From Ardenticatenaceae bacterium (GTDB taxonomy: Bacteria > Chloroflexota > Anaerolineae > Promineifilales > Promineifilaceae), in contig JACKBN010000007.1 in NCBI GenBank assembly GCA_020634565.1, positions 1 through 64,000 of the forward strand: a DNA stretch of 64,000 nucleotides, written 5' to 3'. The first letter of the stretch is position 1, and the number at the start of each line of letters is the position of its first letter. Under the pieces are notes generated by a model that worked only from the letters and a program-made list of their open reading frames with translations, ran no database searches and was not told the origin of the DNA. This document shows positions 33,259 through 40,782 of this stretch, one piece after another. Position numbers and translations under genes: made by a program.

Positions 33259-34383
33259 CTATGGTGTAAAACTTTCTTGCTTCACTGTAACTTCTTTTAA
33301 TCGCGCCATGTCTACGTCGATGCCCAAGCCAGGGCCGGTGGGCACGGTGATTGTACTATCTTCTTCATTCAGGAAAAATGGCGTCGCAATATCATGCGCA
33401 TAATAACGAGAAGTAGCCGAGATGTCACCGGGCAGCGAAATGCCGGGTAAAGAGGCCAGCGCCAGCTGCGCCGCGCGCCCCACGCCTGTTTCCAACATGC
33501 CGCCGACCCACAGGCCCAGCCCATGAGCCACGCCTAAATCGTGTACTTTGCGCGCTTCGGTCCAACCACTCACGCGCGACGGTTTGATATTGATGATGTC
33601 GCACGCTTGCAGCGCCACGGCGTAACGCGCGTGTTCGGCAGAATGAATGCTTTCATCCAGGCAAAGCGGGCTCTTAATTTGCGGCCGTAATTTGCTGTGG
33701 TCGTAAATATCTTCGTAGCCCAAAGGTTGCTCTATCATGAGCAAGTCCAGCTCATCCATGGATTGGAAGATGATGGCATCGTCTAGGGTGTAAGCAGAGT
33801 TGGCGTCCAGCATGATGGGCACATCGGGGAATTCGTGGCGCGCCTGCCAGGCCAATTTCACGTCCCAGCCGGGTTTAATTTTGAGCTTGATACGGCCGTA
33901 TCCCTCGTCCAAATGTTTGGCAATGACGTCCATCGTTTGGGCAATGCTGGGCTGCGTACCGATGCTCACGCCCACCTTGACCCGCGCGTTGGGGCCTTCT
34001 GCGTATGGCTGGGCCAATTTCTGGGCAAAAGAAAGCCCGTCCCGCTGGGCGGTAATGTCCCAGGCGGCCTGATCCAGCGCCGCTTTGGCCAACGGATGGC
34101 CGCGCACCTTGCTAAACCAGCCTTGCAACTGCTCCGGCTCGTCCAGCTCTTTACCCAGCACGCTAGGAATGAGGAAGTCGGAGAGGATATGCCAGGCGGT
34201 AACGGCCGTTTCGTAACTGTAGCCCGGATCGTTGGTGGCCACACATTCGCCCCAGCCGGTCAGCCCGTCGCCGTGCATGGCCAGGATGAGTGCATCGCGC
34301 TGGAGCTGCATGCCAAAGCTGGTGCCAAATGGGGATACCAACGGCATGGAAATGTAATAGAGGTCAATGCGTTCAATTTTCAT
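33259..34383 (-). CDS. Enolase-superfamily N-succinylamino acid racemase / o-succinylbenzoate synthase-like protein
   Basis: 374 residues. All active-site residues of the OSBS/NSAR subgroup can be placed: the Lys pair in IKLKIKPG (K166, K168), metal ligands D193 (MLDAN), E218 (IEQP) and D243 (CLDES), and the second base K267 (NIKPS), followed by GGMLETGVGRAA. The same enzymes may make o-succinylbenzoate for menaquinone or racemise N-succinylamino acids. No menaquinone genes are nearby, whereas the next gene upstream in the operon is a GNAT acyltransferase, the partner seen in the N-succinylamino acid pathway that turns D- into L-amino acids. Racemase is therefore the better guess. Confidence 0.82.
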   Translation of the reverse strand: MKIERIDLYYISMPLVSPFGTSFGMQLQRDALILAMHGDGLTGWGECVATNDPGYSYETAVTAWHILSDFLIPSVLGKELDEPEQLQGWFSKVRGHPLAKAALDQAAWDITAQRDGLSFAQKLAQPYAEGPNARVKVGVSIGTQPSIAQTMDVIAKHLDEGYGRIKLKIKPGWDVKLAWQARHEFPDVPIMLDANSAYTLDDAIIFQSMDELDLLMIEQPLGYEDIYDHSKLRPQIKSPLCLDESIHSAEHARYAVALQACDIINIKPSRVSGWTEARKVHDLGVAHGLGLWVGGMLETGVGRAAQLALASLPGISLPGDISATSRYYAHDIATPFFLNEEDSTITVPTGPGLGIDVDMARLKEVTVKQESFTP

Positions 34384-34469
34384 ATTTTTTTGCCACCAAT
34401 TTCCCCAGAAACTGCCTGCCAGACCATCCGATTACCTGAAAGTTTCCGGGGAAAGCCAGGCAATCCTGT

Positions 34470-35345
34470 TTATGAATTGTTTTGCGTGAGTAAATAGAAG
34501 CTGCGGGAACGGCCGTTTTCGTCAGGTTGAAACACAAAATCGGTCACGGCGAAGTTGGCAGCAAAATAAAACTCAAACAGCTGCTGGGTATGCTGCCGCC
34601 ACTGTTTGGCCAGCGCCATGTCTGCCGCCTTGATTGCCTGAATGTTGCTGGGAATTTCAACCAGCAGCAAGTTATTCTCGCTATACGTAAATTCCAGCGG
34701 CGGCAGAGGCAGCCCGCTGGCGTCAAAATGGGCTTCGTTCACCAAAACCGCGCCGGCCCCAAGCATGGCATCGAGGCTTAACGGCCGTCTTTGCTGCGCC
34801 ACACGTCCTTCCACGCGGTTGCTGGTAACCCACCACTCTACCTCGAAGCGGTCGGTGGCCAACCCGGCATTGCGGCCAGCCATCGGCCCATGATAATCCC
34901 GGTAATATTGATGGCACACCGCGCCTAACTTGCCGATGTTGAGACGGCCGTTCCGGCTCTCTAGCGGATCATAAGTCCAGGTAATCAAGCGCAGCCCCAT
35001 CTGCAAAGCCGCCTCGCGTTGGGCCAGTTTAAGCTCATAACCAATGCCGTGGCCCTGATATTCTGGCAAGACGCCCATGATGACGGAAAACAGCTTCAAC
35101 CGGGCCGCCGCCACCTGATCAATCCGGTTTGGGGCTTCAATCGCCCCGAGCGTGCCCAAGCTGTAACCCACCAACTGCTGGCCATCGTACGCGCCCAGCA
35201 GAATGCCACCGTTGTGCTGAAAGGCATGCATCGAGAGCGGCGGGATCGTTTCGGCGGCATCCACACCCCAGGCAGCCATATGAATCTGGCGGGTTTTTTG
35301 ATAATCTTCGTGGCTGGATAACGGCCGTATCGTAATTTGCGTCAT
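34470..35345 (-). CDS. GNAT acyltransferase (COG3375-like), probable amino acid N-acyltransferase
   Basis: 291 residues. The GNAT acyl-CoA site is seen as SVIMGVLPEYQGHGIGYELKLAQREAA (about 88-114, Q/R-x-x-G-x-G/A form), followed by ITWTYDPLESRNGRLNIGKLGA, which is characteristic of COG3375 proteins. The C-terminal half is an extra domain. It overlaps the aldolase-like gene by four bases (ATGA) and precedes the racemase-like gene, so the three are co-transcribed. COG3375 members have been linked to N-succinylation of D-amino acids next to N-succinylamino acid racemase; that role is inferred from the neighbour. Confidence 0.75.
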   Translation of the reverse strand: MTQITIRPLSSHEDYQKTRQIHMAAWGVDAAETIPPLSMHAFQHNGGILLGAYDGQQLVGYSLGTLGAIEAPNRIDQVAAARLKLFSVIMGVLPEYQGHGIGYELKLAQREAALQMGLRLITWTYDPLESRNGRLNIGKLGAVCHQYYRDYHGPMAGRNAGLATDRFEVEWWVTSNRVEGRVAQQRRPLSLDAMLGAGAVLVNEAHFDASGLPLPPLEFTYSENNLLLVEIPSNIQAIKAADMALAKQWRQHTQQLFEFYFAANFAVTDFVFQPDENGRSRSFYLLTQNNS

Positions 35346-36037
35346 GCTTGCCTCTTTTCTACCGCAGGGGACACACCATTTTTCTCGGCGTATGCTGCGG
35401 TCAATGCCTCGTTTTGTTGCCAGGCACGATTAAATCTGCGGGCCTGCGTGATGAGATCGGCCATGGTTTGATTGGGGCCGGTAAACAGGGGTGCGCCAAC
35501 CAACAGCGCGTCCGCACCCGCCTGCTGGTAGCGGGCCACTTCCTCTGCCGCCAGTTCCGTTTCCACGATGAGCCCCAATTCGGGCTGTACCTCGCGCATG
35601 GCACGCACGTAATCAGCCCCGGTTGGCCCACCCGTACGCAAGCGAATGGCGCGGCACCCTTTCTGCTGTGCCGCCTGGGCCGCCCACACGCTAATCACGC
35701 CGGACAGATAGGCCACAGCCTCATTTTGGCACAGTGCATGCAGTTCATCATCCAGGCGTGGCGAAGAAATGTAGTCGATTTGGTGAAGTGGGAGGGATTG
35801 CAAGTGAACGGCCGTTTCCACCCCACTTACCCCTATCAGCAATTTATCCCCTGCCCGCTGCCGCAAATCATGCAGCAGTTGGGGCAGTTCGTCACCGCCA
35901 AAAGCCACATCCACCGCCAAAATGGGAGACGCCAGCAGCGCATCCACAATCGGAATAATCGTCGCCAGCGGTAAATCTCCCGGCAAAGCGACGATAATGC
36001 CAGCAGCCTGCAATTTTTGGATGATTGTTGCTTCCAT
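35342..36037 (-). CDS. KDPG aldolase-like protein lacking the Schiff-base lysine
   Basis: 231 residues with the layout of 2-keto-3-deoxy-6-phosphogluconate / 4-hydroxy-2-oxoglutarate aldolases: LQAAGIIVALPGD at the start, VDALLASPILAVDVAFGG, IDYISSPRLDDELHALC, LSGVISVWAAQAAQQKG and a C-terminal ADALLVGAPLF. Where the family has the Schiff-base lysine (KFFPA) this protein reads AIRLRTGGPTG, and the catalytic Glu is Asp (AVDVAF). It is thus probably not a normal aldolase. It leads an operon with the GNAT and racemase-like genes and might bind a keto acid or phosphate-free ligand there. The family call rests on pattern only. Confidence 0.6.
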   Translation of the reverse strand: MEATIIQKLQAAGIIVALPGDLPLATIIPIVDALLASPILAVDVAFGGDELPQLLHDLRQRAGDKLLIGVSGVETAVHLQSLPLHQIDYISSPRLDDELHALCQNEAVAYLSGVISVWAAQAAQQKGCRAIRLRTGGPTGADYVRAMREVQPELGLIVETELAAEEVARYQQAGADALLVGAPLFTGPNQTMADLITQARRFNRAWQQNEALTAAYAEKNGVSPAVEKRQA

Positions 36038-36049
36038 AGTTAGTTTATT

Positions 36050-36117
36050 TTACCGCGGAGGACGCGGAGAATTCAGAGAACAAAAAGCTCTGCGTTCTCT
36101 GCGCTCTCCGCGGTTAA
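36050..36117. repeat. Intergenic inverted repeat, GCGGAGA-unit type
   Basis: TTACCGCGGAGGACGCGGAG with AGAGAAC on the left faces GTTCTCTGCGCTCTCCGCGG with TTAA on the right. Units GCGGAG and GCAGAG recur within the arms. It overlaps the end of the prepilin peptidase gene by four bases. Confidence 0.8.
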
Positions 36118-36797
36118 TCTAAAAATTGCTGCACGTATTGTGCGCCCCAAATGAGCATCACAATGGCGCCCAGAGCCAAGTATTGGCCGTACGGCAGCGC
36201 CGTGTCCCGGTTGACGCGGCGAGTAAGCAGCAGCAGCAAGCTAAAAACGCCGCCCAACAAAACACCCAGCATCAGGGCAAAAAAGATGCGGTGAAACCCC
36301 AACATCGCGCCCATAAGCATAGCCAGCTTCACATCGCCGTAACCCAGCGGAATGCGTTCGGCACCGTATAAAAATTGGGCGAGCCAGTAGAGCACGTAAA
36401 AAATCACAAAGCCCACAACTGCGCCCAGCAGCGCCAGCCGCAAATTATTCTCTTCCGGGCTGACAAGCAGGCTGGTAGCCAAAGCAATGGCCGTAGCAGG
36501 CCAGATCACCTTGTTAAAAATGAGCCGGTGCTCCAAATCGGTGACGATGATGAGAATGAGGACCGCAATGTGGAAGCTGTTCACCGCCACATCCACCCAA
36601 TTGGTTAAAAAGGTGGGCAAAATGGCGAAGGTAACGGCCGTTCCCACAAATACGAGAAGCGGCCGTTTCCGTACCGACCAGCCCCAGGTGTGCCACTGCG
36701 GTCGCAAGGGCGTGTGAGACGAGGGCAAATAATCTGCCAACGTATTGATGATGATGGCCGCGAGCAGGCCAATCACAAAAAAGATGAGGTTCAACAT
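36114..36797 (-). CDS. Prepilin peptidase (A24), short form without methylase domain
   Basis: 227 residues, mostly hydrophobic with about seven membrane segments. The two catalytic aspartates are in IVTDLEHRLIFN (D87) and GYGDVKLAMLMGAMLG (D155), the GxGD protease signature. The N-terminal cysteine-containing methyltransferase domain of PilD is absent, although the N-terminus keeps part of the fold (RPQWHTWGWSVRKRPLLVF). It would cut leader peptides of type IV pilin-like proteins at the membrane. No pilin genes are nearby. Its terminal residues run into an inverted repeat. Confidence 0.87.
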   Translation of the reverse strand: MLNLIFFVIGLLAAIIINTLADYLPSSHTPLRPQWHTWGWSVRKRPLLVFVGTAVTFAILPTFLTNWVDVAVNSFHIAVLILIIVTDLEHRLIFNKVIWPATAIALATSLLVSPEENNLRLALLGAVVGFVIFYVLYWLAQFLYGAERIPLGYGDVKLAMLMGAMLGFHRIFFALMLGVLLGGVFSLLLLLTRRVNRDTALPYGQYLALGAIVMLIWGAQYVQQFLD

Positions 36798-36826
36798 GTT
36801 GAGATTATAGCGATGAAAGGAGCGAT

Positions 36827-37942
36827 TTACGATTCAGCCAGAAAAGTCTGAAAAAATTCCTGCATTGTCAACGTTCCGGCGGCAATCAGGGCGGCAACTC
36901 GGGCATTGCTCATGTCAAAATCGGTGGTCTCGTACCCCTTAGCAGGCAAGCGACAGACGCCGTCCTTGTACGCGTCGATGATCGTTTTGTCGTTGGCATT
37001 GGTCATCGTATTCACCAGGTTAGAGACGCGGCGCACGATGGGTAGATTTTTGACCTCCGCCACGGCTGGTGGCGCGGCACTCTTCGGGCCAATTTCACTG
37101 TTGGCTACCGGCTTTGTTTCGTCGATGAGCATGCCCAGGGCAAAAGCGCCATCGTGCGGTCCCATCACCTCGATCACGTCCCGGCTGCGCGAAATGAGCA
37201 GGCGAATGGGGAAATTGGAGTTCAATCCGCCATCGACAATGGCATGGCCCGTGATGTCGCGCCCGTGATAAGCGCCCCATTCTTTTTGCCAGCGCACTTC
37301 TTGCCAGACAAAGGGGATGCTCATGGACATGCGCACGGCCCAGGCCACCGGGCAATTGGGTGCGGTGCGGTGGTTCAGCACCAGAATGCCGCCGTCGGTA
37401 ATGTTAGAGGCAACGACGGTTAAATCTTTGCCCGTGTGCTCGTAAAATTCAGCGAGGGTGGCCTGGCCCAGATTACGGCCGTTTAAATCCAACTTCTCCC
37501 GCAGCCAGGCCAAAAAAGCGTTGCCTGCATACAAACCACCCAATTCCAAAAAGGTGAAAAGCAGGCGATACACCTTCATCTGCATAAACTGCCGGAACAC
37601 GTATTGGTCAATCTTGCTTTCGGCACGTTCAGGCACAAACGGCCAGTCAATCCGTTTGGACAGTTTGTAGAGGACGCTGTTTTCCCAATCGGCATCGGAA
37701 ATGGTGTCAGCCACGTCCATAAACGTGGCAAAACGAGGCGAACCATCAGGCAATTTTTCGTTTACCTGCACCAGCATTTCGTCGGCGGAAAATCCGGCAG
37801 CCAACAGTGTAGCCGTAATAGCTCCAGCAGACGTACCCAGCAAACGGCCGTACGTGTGCCCCTGCCGCTCAAACTCCTTCATCGCCCCCACAAAAACCAA
37901 CCCTTTCGCACCGCCCCCTTCAAAAACCAGATTAAAGTGCAT
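36827..37942 (-). CDS. Patatin-like phospholipase
   Basis: 371 residues from the ATG after TTGGAGG; a longer frame upstream overlaps the histidine kinase spacer. The patatin dyad is clear: the oxyanion GGGAKG (9-14), nucleophile elbow GTSAG (Ser38) and Asp in VDGGLNSNFP (about 230). It would hydrolyse acyl lipids. The C-terminal ~110 residues, including the Asp/Asn-rich NTMTNANDKTI part, resemble the long bacterial patatins. No signal peptide is present. Confidence 0.9.
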   Translation of the reverse strand: MHFNLVFEGGGAKGLVFVGAMKEFERQGHTYGRLLGTSAGAITATLLAAGFSADEMLVQVNEKLPDGSPRFATFMDVADTISDADWENSVLYKLSKRIDWPFVPERAESKIDQYVFRQFMQMKVYRLLFTFLELGGLYAGNAFLAWLREKLDLNGRNLGQATLAEFYEHTGKDLTVVASNITDGGILVLNHRTAPNCPVAWAVRMSMSIPFVWQEVRWQKEWGAYHGRDITGHAIVDGGLNSNFPIRLLISRSRDVIEVMGPHDGAFALGMLIDETKPVANSEIGPKSAAPPAVAEVKNLPIVRRVSNLVNTMTNANDKTIIDAYKDGVCRLPAKGYETTDFDMSNARVAALIAAGTLTMQEFFQTFLAES

Positions 37943-37965
37943 CGTTTCCTCCAAAACTAAAAGGG

Positions 37966-39393
37966 TCAGGTTTTCGACAAAGGCCACCACACAATTGCTG
38001 TTGTTCCCTGACCAAGTCCATCGCTCTGAATCTGAATTTTACCGTGATAAAACTCTACAATAGATTTGGCCAAAGGTAAACCCAGTCCTGTACCCCCGGT
38101 TGCGCGGGTGTGCGCCTTATCTGCCCGGTAAAACCGCTCAAACAGATGCTCTGCATCTTCCGGGTCCAGGCCGATACCGCTGTCTACAATTTCGCTGCGC
38201 AGATAGCCATCTTCCTGCGATAGCTGCCAGGTCACCCGCCCACCCTCCGGCGTGTACTTGATGGCGTTGCCCAACAAATTTTGCAGCACAATACGCAGAT
38301 GGCTCTGGTTGGCCTGAATGGCGGGCAGTTGGTTAGGGGCGTCAAACGTGAGGGCAATTTTTTTGGAAACGGCCGTTTTCTCCATCTGCTGGCACAGCGA
38401 ACGCCCCAATCGCACCGGGTCGATCAGCTCATGCCCTACTTCGGCCCGGCCCGAATCAAAGCGGGAAAGCTGGATGAGATCATTCACCAGGCGACCCAGG
38501 CGGGCCACCTCGTCATCAATTTCAGCGATGTATTGCTGGGCGGTGGCCTCATCCAGCGTGCCGTCGCGGAGCGCTTCGCTGCGCAGGCGAATGGTGGTGA
38601 GCGGCGTGCGCAGCTCGTGGGAAGCGTTGCTGGCAAACGCTTTTTGCTCCAGCAGCATCGCCTCTACCTGTTCGGCCATATGGTTGAACGTTTCGGCCAG
38701 CTGACCCAGCTCATCCTGACGGTCCACCCGCACCCGCTGCGTCAGGTCGCCCGCCGCCAGCTTCATCGCTGAATTTTGCAATCCTTCCAACGGCCGTGTA
38801 AACGAAGCCGCCAGCCAAAGTGCCGCCACCACCGCCAGACCCGTCAGCCCTAAAACGCCCGCCGCCAGGGCCAAATACCGCTGGTTCACCACGCTGGCGG
38901 TCGCGCTGGCGGGAGCCGACACCTGTACTACGCTGAGCAAATAGCCATCTTCGGTGACGGCAACGGCCGTATAAATTGTAGGCACATTTTGCTCATTGTT
39001 ACGCGTATCAAACACGATGCCGCTGCGATCAAGCGCCGCAACCACTTCCGGGTCGCTGCCCAGATTCACGTTGCCAACGCTGTCATCGCTGCTCAGCCAG
39101 GCAAAGCCATCCGGGCCAACGAGGGTAATTTGCAGGTTAAAATCATTGGCCAGGGAGTTAACGGCTGTTTGCATCGATGAATAAGAGCCTTCCCCTTCGC
39201 TAAAATGTTCCAATGGTTCGCGCAAATTACGAGCAACCAGCGCCGCCTGCGTCTCTAGACTGCGCTCAAAATCCTCCACCGCTCCGGCCGAAATCTGGTT
39301 GCCCGCCAGCAGCGACAGACCCACAAAGCCCAGCAAGATCAGGCTGACATAGGTCACAATCAGCCGCATGCGCAGTCGCCAACTCCTAAACAT
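37966..39393 (-). CDS. Sensor histidine kinase
   Basis: 475 residues. Membrane segments at about 10-32 and 172-195 enclose an external domain of about 140 residues. A HAMP region (about 195-248), the phosphoacceptor helix ASHELRTPLTT (His259) and a full HATPase_c domain (NLLGNAIKYTPEGG, DSGIGLDPED, GGTGLGLPLAKSIVEFH-like) follow. The start overlaps the response regulator stop by one base. It phosphorylates that regulator in response to an unknown external signal. The likely target gene is the haem-binding protein on the other side of the regulator. Confidence 0.95.
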   Translation of the reverse strand: MFRSWRLRMRLIVTYVSLILLGFVGLSLLAGNQISAGAVEDFERSLETQAALVARNLREPLEHFSEGEGSYSSMQTAVNSLANDFNLQITLVGPDGFAWLSSDDSVGNVNLGSDPEVVAALDRSGIVFDTRNNEQNVPTIYTAVAVTEDGYLLSVVQVSAPASATASVVNQRYLALAAGVLGLTGLAVVAALWLAASFTRPLEGLQNSAMKLAAGDLTQRVRVDRQDELGQLAETFNHMAEQVEAMLLEQKAFASNASHELRTPLTTIRLRSEALRDGTLDEATAQQYIAEIDDEVARLGRLVNDLIQLSRFDSGRAEVGHELIDPVRLGRSLCQQMEKTAVSKKIALTFDAPNQLPAIQANQSHLRIVLQNLLGNAIKYTPEGGRVTWQLSQEDGYLRSEIVDSGIGLDPEDAEHLFERFYRADKAHTRATGGTGLGLPLAKSIVEFYHGKIQIQSDGLGQGTTAIVWWPLSKT

Positions 39394-40082
39394 TAGTCCG
39401 TCACCATCCGGTAGCCCACGCCGCGCACCGTTTGAATGTAGCGCGGCTGGCTGGGATCTTCCTCGATTTTTTCGCGCAGCCAGCGAATGTGCACATCCAG
39501 CGTGCGCGTATCGCCCAGCCAGTCAGTGCCCCAAATTTTGTCGAACAGCTCGGCACGGGTCACCACATCTCCAGCCCGATTCAGCAGCAAACTGAGCAGT
39601 TCAAACTCCTTGTAGCGCAGTTGCAGCAGCTCATCCCCCTTGTACACCTGGCGGCTGTCCAGCTCCACGCGAATATCGCCAACGACCAGTTCGTTGGGCG
39701 CAGGCGCTGTATGCTGATCCAGCTCGACGCGGCGCAGCAGCGCCTTAATGCGCGCCTTTAGCTCGCGCACGCTGAATGGCTTCGTTAAATAATCATCGGC
39801 GCCTAGCTCTAGCCCCAAAATGCGATCCACTTCATCACCCAGCGCGGTCAGCATGAGGATGGGCACCACGCTGTTTTGGCGCAGCTTTTGGCACACTTCC
39901 CAGCCGTCCAGTTCGGGCATCATCACATCCAGCACCACCAGGTCTGGTTTTTGCGTTTGGGCCAGCTCAAGACCAGAACGGCCGTCATGAGTCACCAACA
40001 CCTCGTACCCGGCTGCCCCCAACTGCCGCGCCAGCGGTTCGGTAATCATCGGATCGTCATCAATTAACAGTAACCGGGTCAT
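39393..40082 (-). CDS. OmpR/PhoB family response regulator
   Basis: 229 residues behind AAGGAC. The receiver domain has the acidic pocket DDD (8-10), phosphoacceptor Asp52 (VVLDVMMP), Thr in MLTALG (about 80) and Lys in YLTKPF (about 102). The winged-helix DNA-binding domain (about 130-228) has LRYKEFELLSLLLNRAGDVVTRAELFDKIWG and the RTLDVHIRWLREKIE recognition helix, ending TVRGVGYRM. It is first in the operon with the kinase. Direct TTTAAG repeats in the upstream spacer are its likely binding site. Confidence 0.96.
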   Translation of the reverse strand: MTRLLLIDDDPMITEPLARQLGAAGYEVLVTHDGRSGLELAQTQKPDLVVLDVMMPELDGWEVCQKLRQNSVVPILMLTALGDEVDRILGLELGADDYLTKPFSVRELKARIKALLRRVELDQHTAPAPNELVVGDIRVELDSRQVYKGDELLQLRYKEFELLSLLLNRAGDVVTRAELFDKIWGTDWLGDTRTLDVHIRWLREKIEEDPSQPRYIQTVRGVGYRMVTD

Positions 40083-40157
40083 CGTTTTTGTCCTTAAAGT
40101 AAGTCATCAATGAGATTGTGACACAGGGGAGAAAGTGAATCAAGCAGGGAAGATATA

Positions 40158-40183
40158 TTTAAGCTGAATTTAAGATCATTTAG
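40158..40183. promoter_or_regulatory. Direct-repeat site for an OmpR-type regulator
   Basis: TTTAAG at 40158, TTTAAG at 40169 and TTTAG at 40179 are spaced 11 and 10 bases, one helical turn each. OmpR/PhoB proteins bind such tandem sites. The array lies between the response regulator gene and the divergent haem-binding protein gene and could control both. Confidence 0.5.
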
Positions 40184-40271
40184 CCCATTCTTAACTCAAT
40201 CTATGCTATCTTATACCTATTGTTCGTGGCATTTTTCACGAACCAATGCCTTTATAAAGGAGCAAGTTAAA

Positions 40272-40709
40272 ATGCTGAAAAAAATCTTAAAATGGGGTGC
40301 AATTCTGGTAGTCGGTGGATTTGTGCTGATTCAGTTGGTGCCATACGGCCGTAACCACACCAATCCCCCCGTGCAAAGCGAGCCCAATTGGGACAGCCCC
40401 GAAACCCGCGCCCTGGCAGAACGCGCCTGCTTCGACTGCCACAGCAACGAAACCGAGTGGCCCTGGTACAGCAACGTCGCCCCCGTCTCCTGGCTGGTGC
40501 AGCACGACGTAGAAGAAGGCCGACCGATTCTCAACTTTTCTGAATGGGACCAGGGTGGCAAACCCCGTGAGCTAGAGGAAATGTGGGAAGTGCTGCAACA
40601 TGGCAGTATGCCCCCTGCTGTCTTCCTGCCCACACACCCCGAAGCCCGGCTCACCCAGGCCGAAACTGATGCCCTAATCGCTGGGCTACGAGCTACCGCC
40701 CGCAATTAA
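40272..40709 (+). CDS. Membrane-anchored haem-binding protein (Haem_bd type)
   Basis: 145 residues from the ATG after AAAGGAGC. One N-terminal membrane segment (about 5-24) acts as signal anchor. The c-type haem site is CFDCH (Cys53, Cys56, His57) in the typical context EPNWDSP...ACFDCHSNETEWPWYSNVAPVSW, then VEEGRPILNFSEW and a Met in GSMPPAV that could be the second axial ligand. This matches the Haem_bd family (PF14376), small exported cytochrome-like proteins of unknown partner. It is divergent from the two-component system, which probably controls it. Confidence 0.9.
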   Translation: MLKKILKWGAILVVGGFVLIQLVPYGRNHTNPPVQSEPNWDSPETRALAERACFDCHSNETEWPWYSNVAPVSWLVQHDVEEGRPILNFSEWDQGGKPRELEEMWEVLQHGSMPPAVFLPTHPEARLTQAETDALIAGLRATARN

Positions 40710-40772
40710 GTAATTTGGTAATTGAGTAATTGGGCAACTAGAAAATTTCCTAATTACCCAATTACCAATTAC
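40709..40772. repeat. Inverted repeat between convergent genes, GTAATTG-unit family
   Basis: GTAATTTGGTAATTGAGTAA and TTGGG face CCTAATTACCCAATTACCAA and TTAC. It begins at the last base of the haem-binding protein gene and ends ten bases before the end of the convergent macroglobulin gene, so it may act as a shared transcription end. Confidence 0.8.
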
Positions 40773-40782
40773 ACACTTCTTC

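Noticed and set aside
33259..34383. Firm assignment as menC (o-succinylbenzoate synthase)
   Set aside because: The active site is shared with N-succinylamino acid racemases, and the context lacks menaquinone genes while including an acyltransferase.
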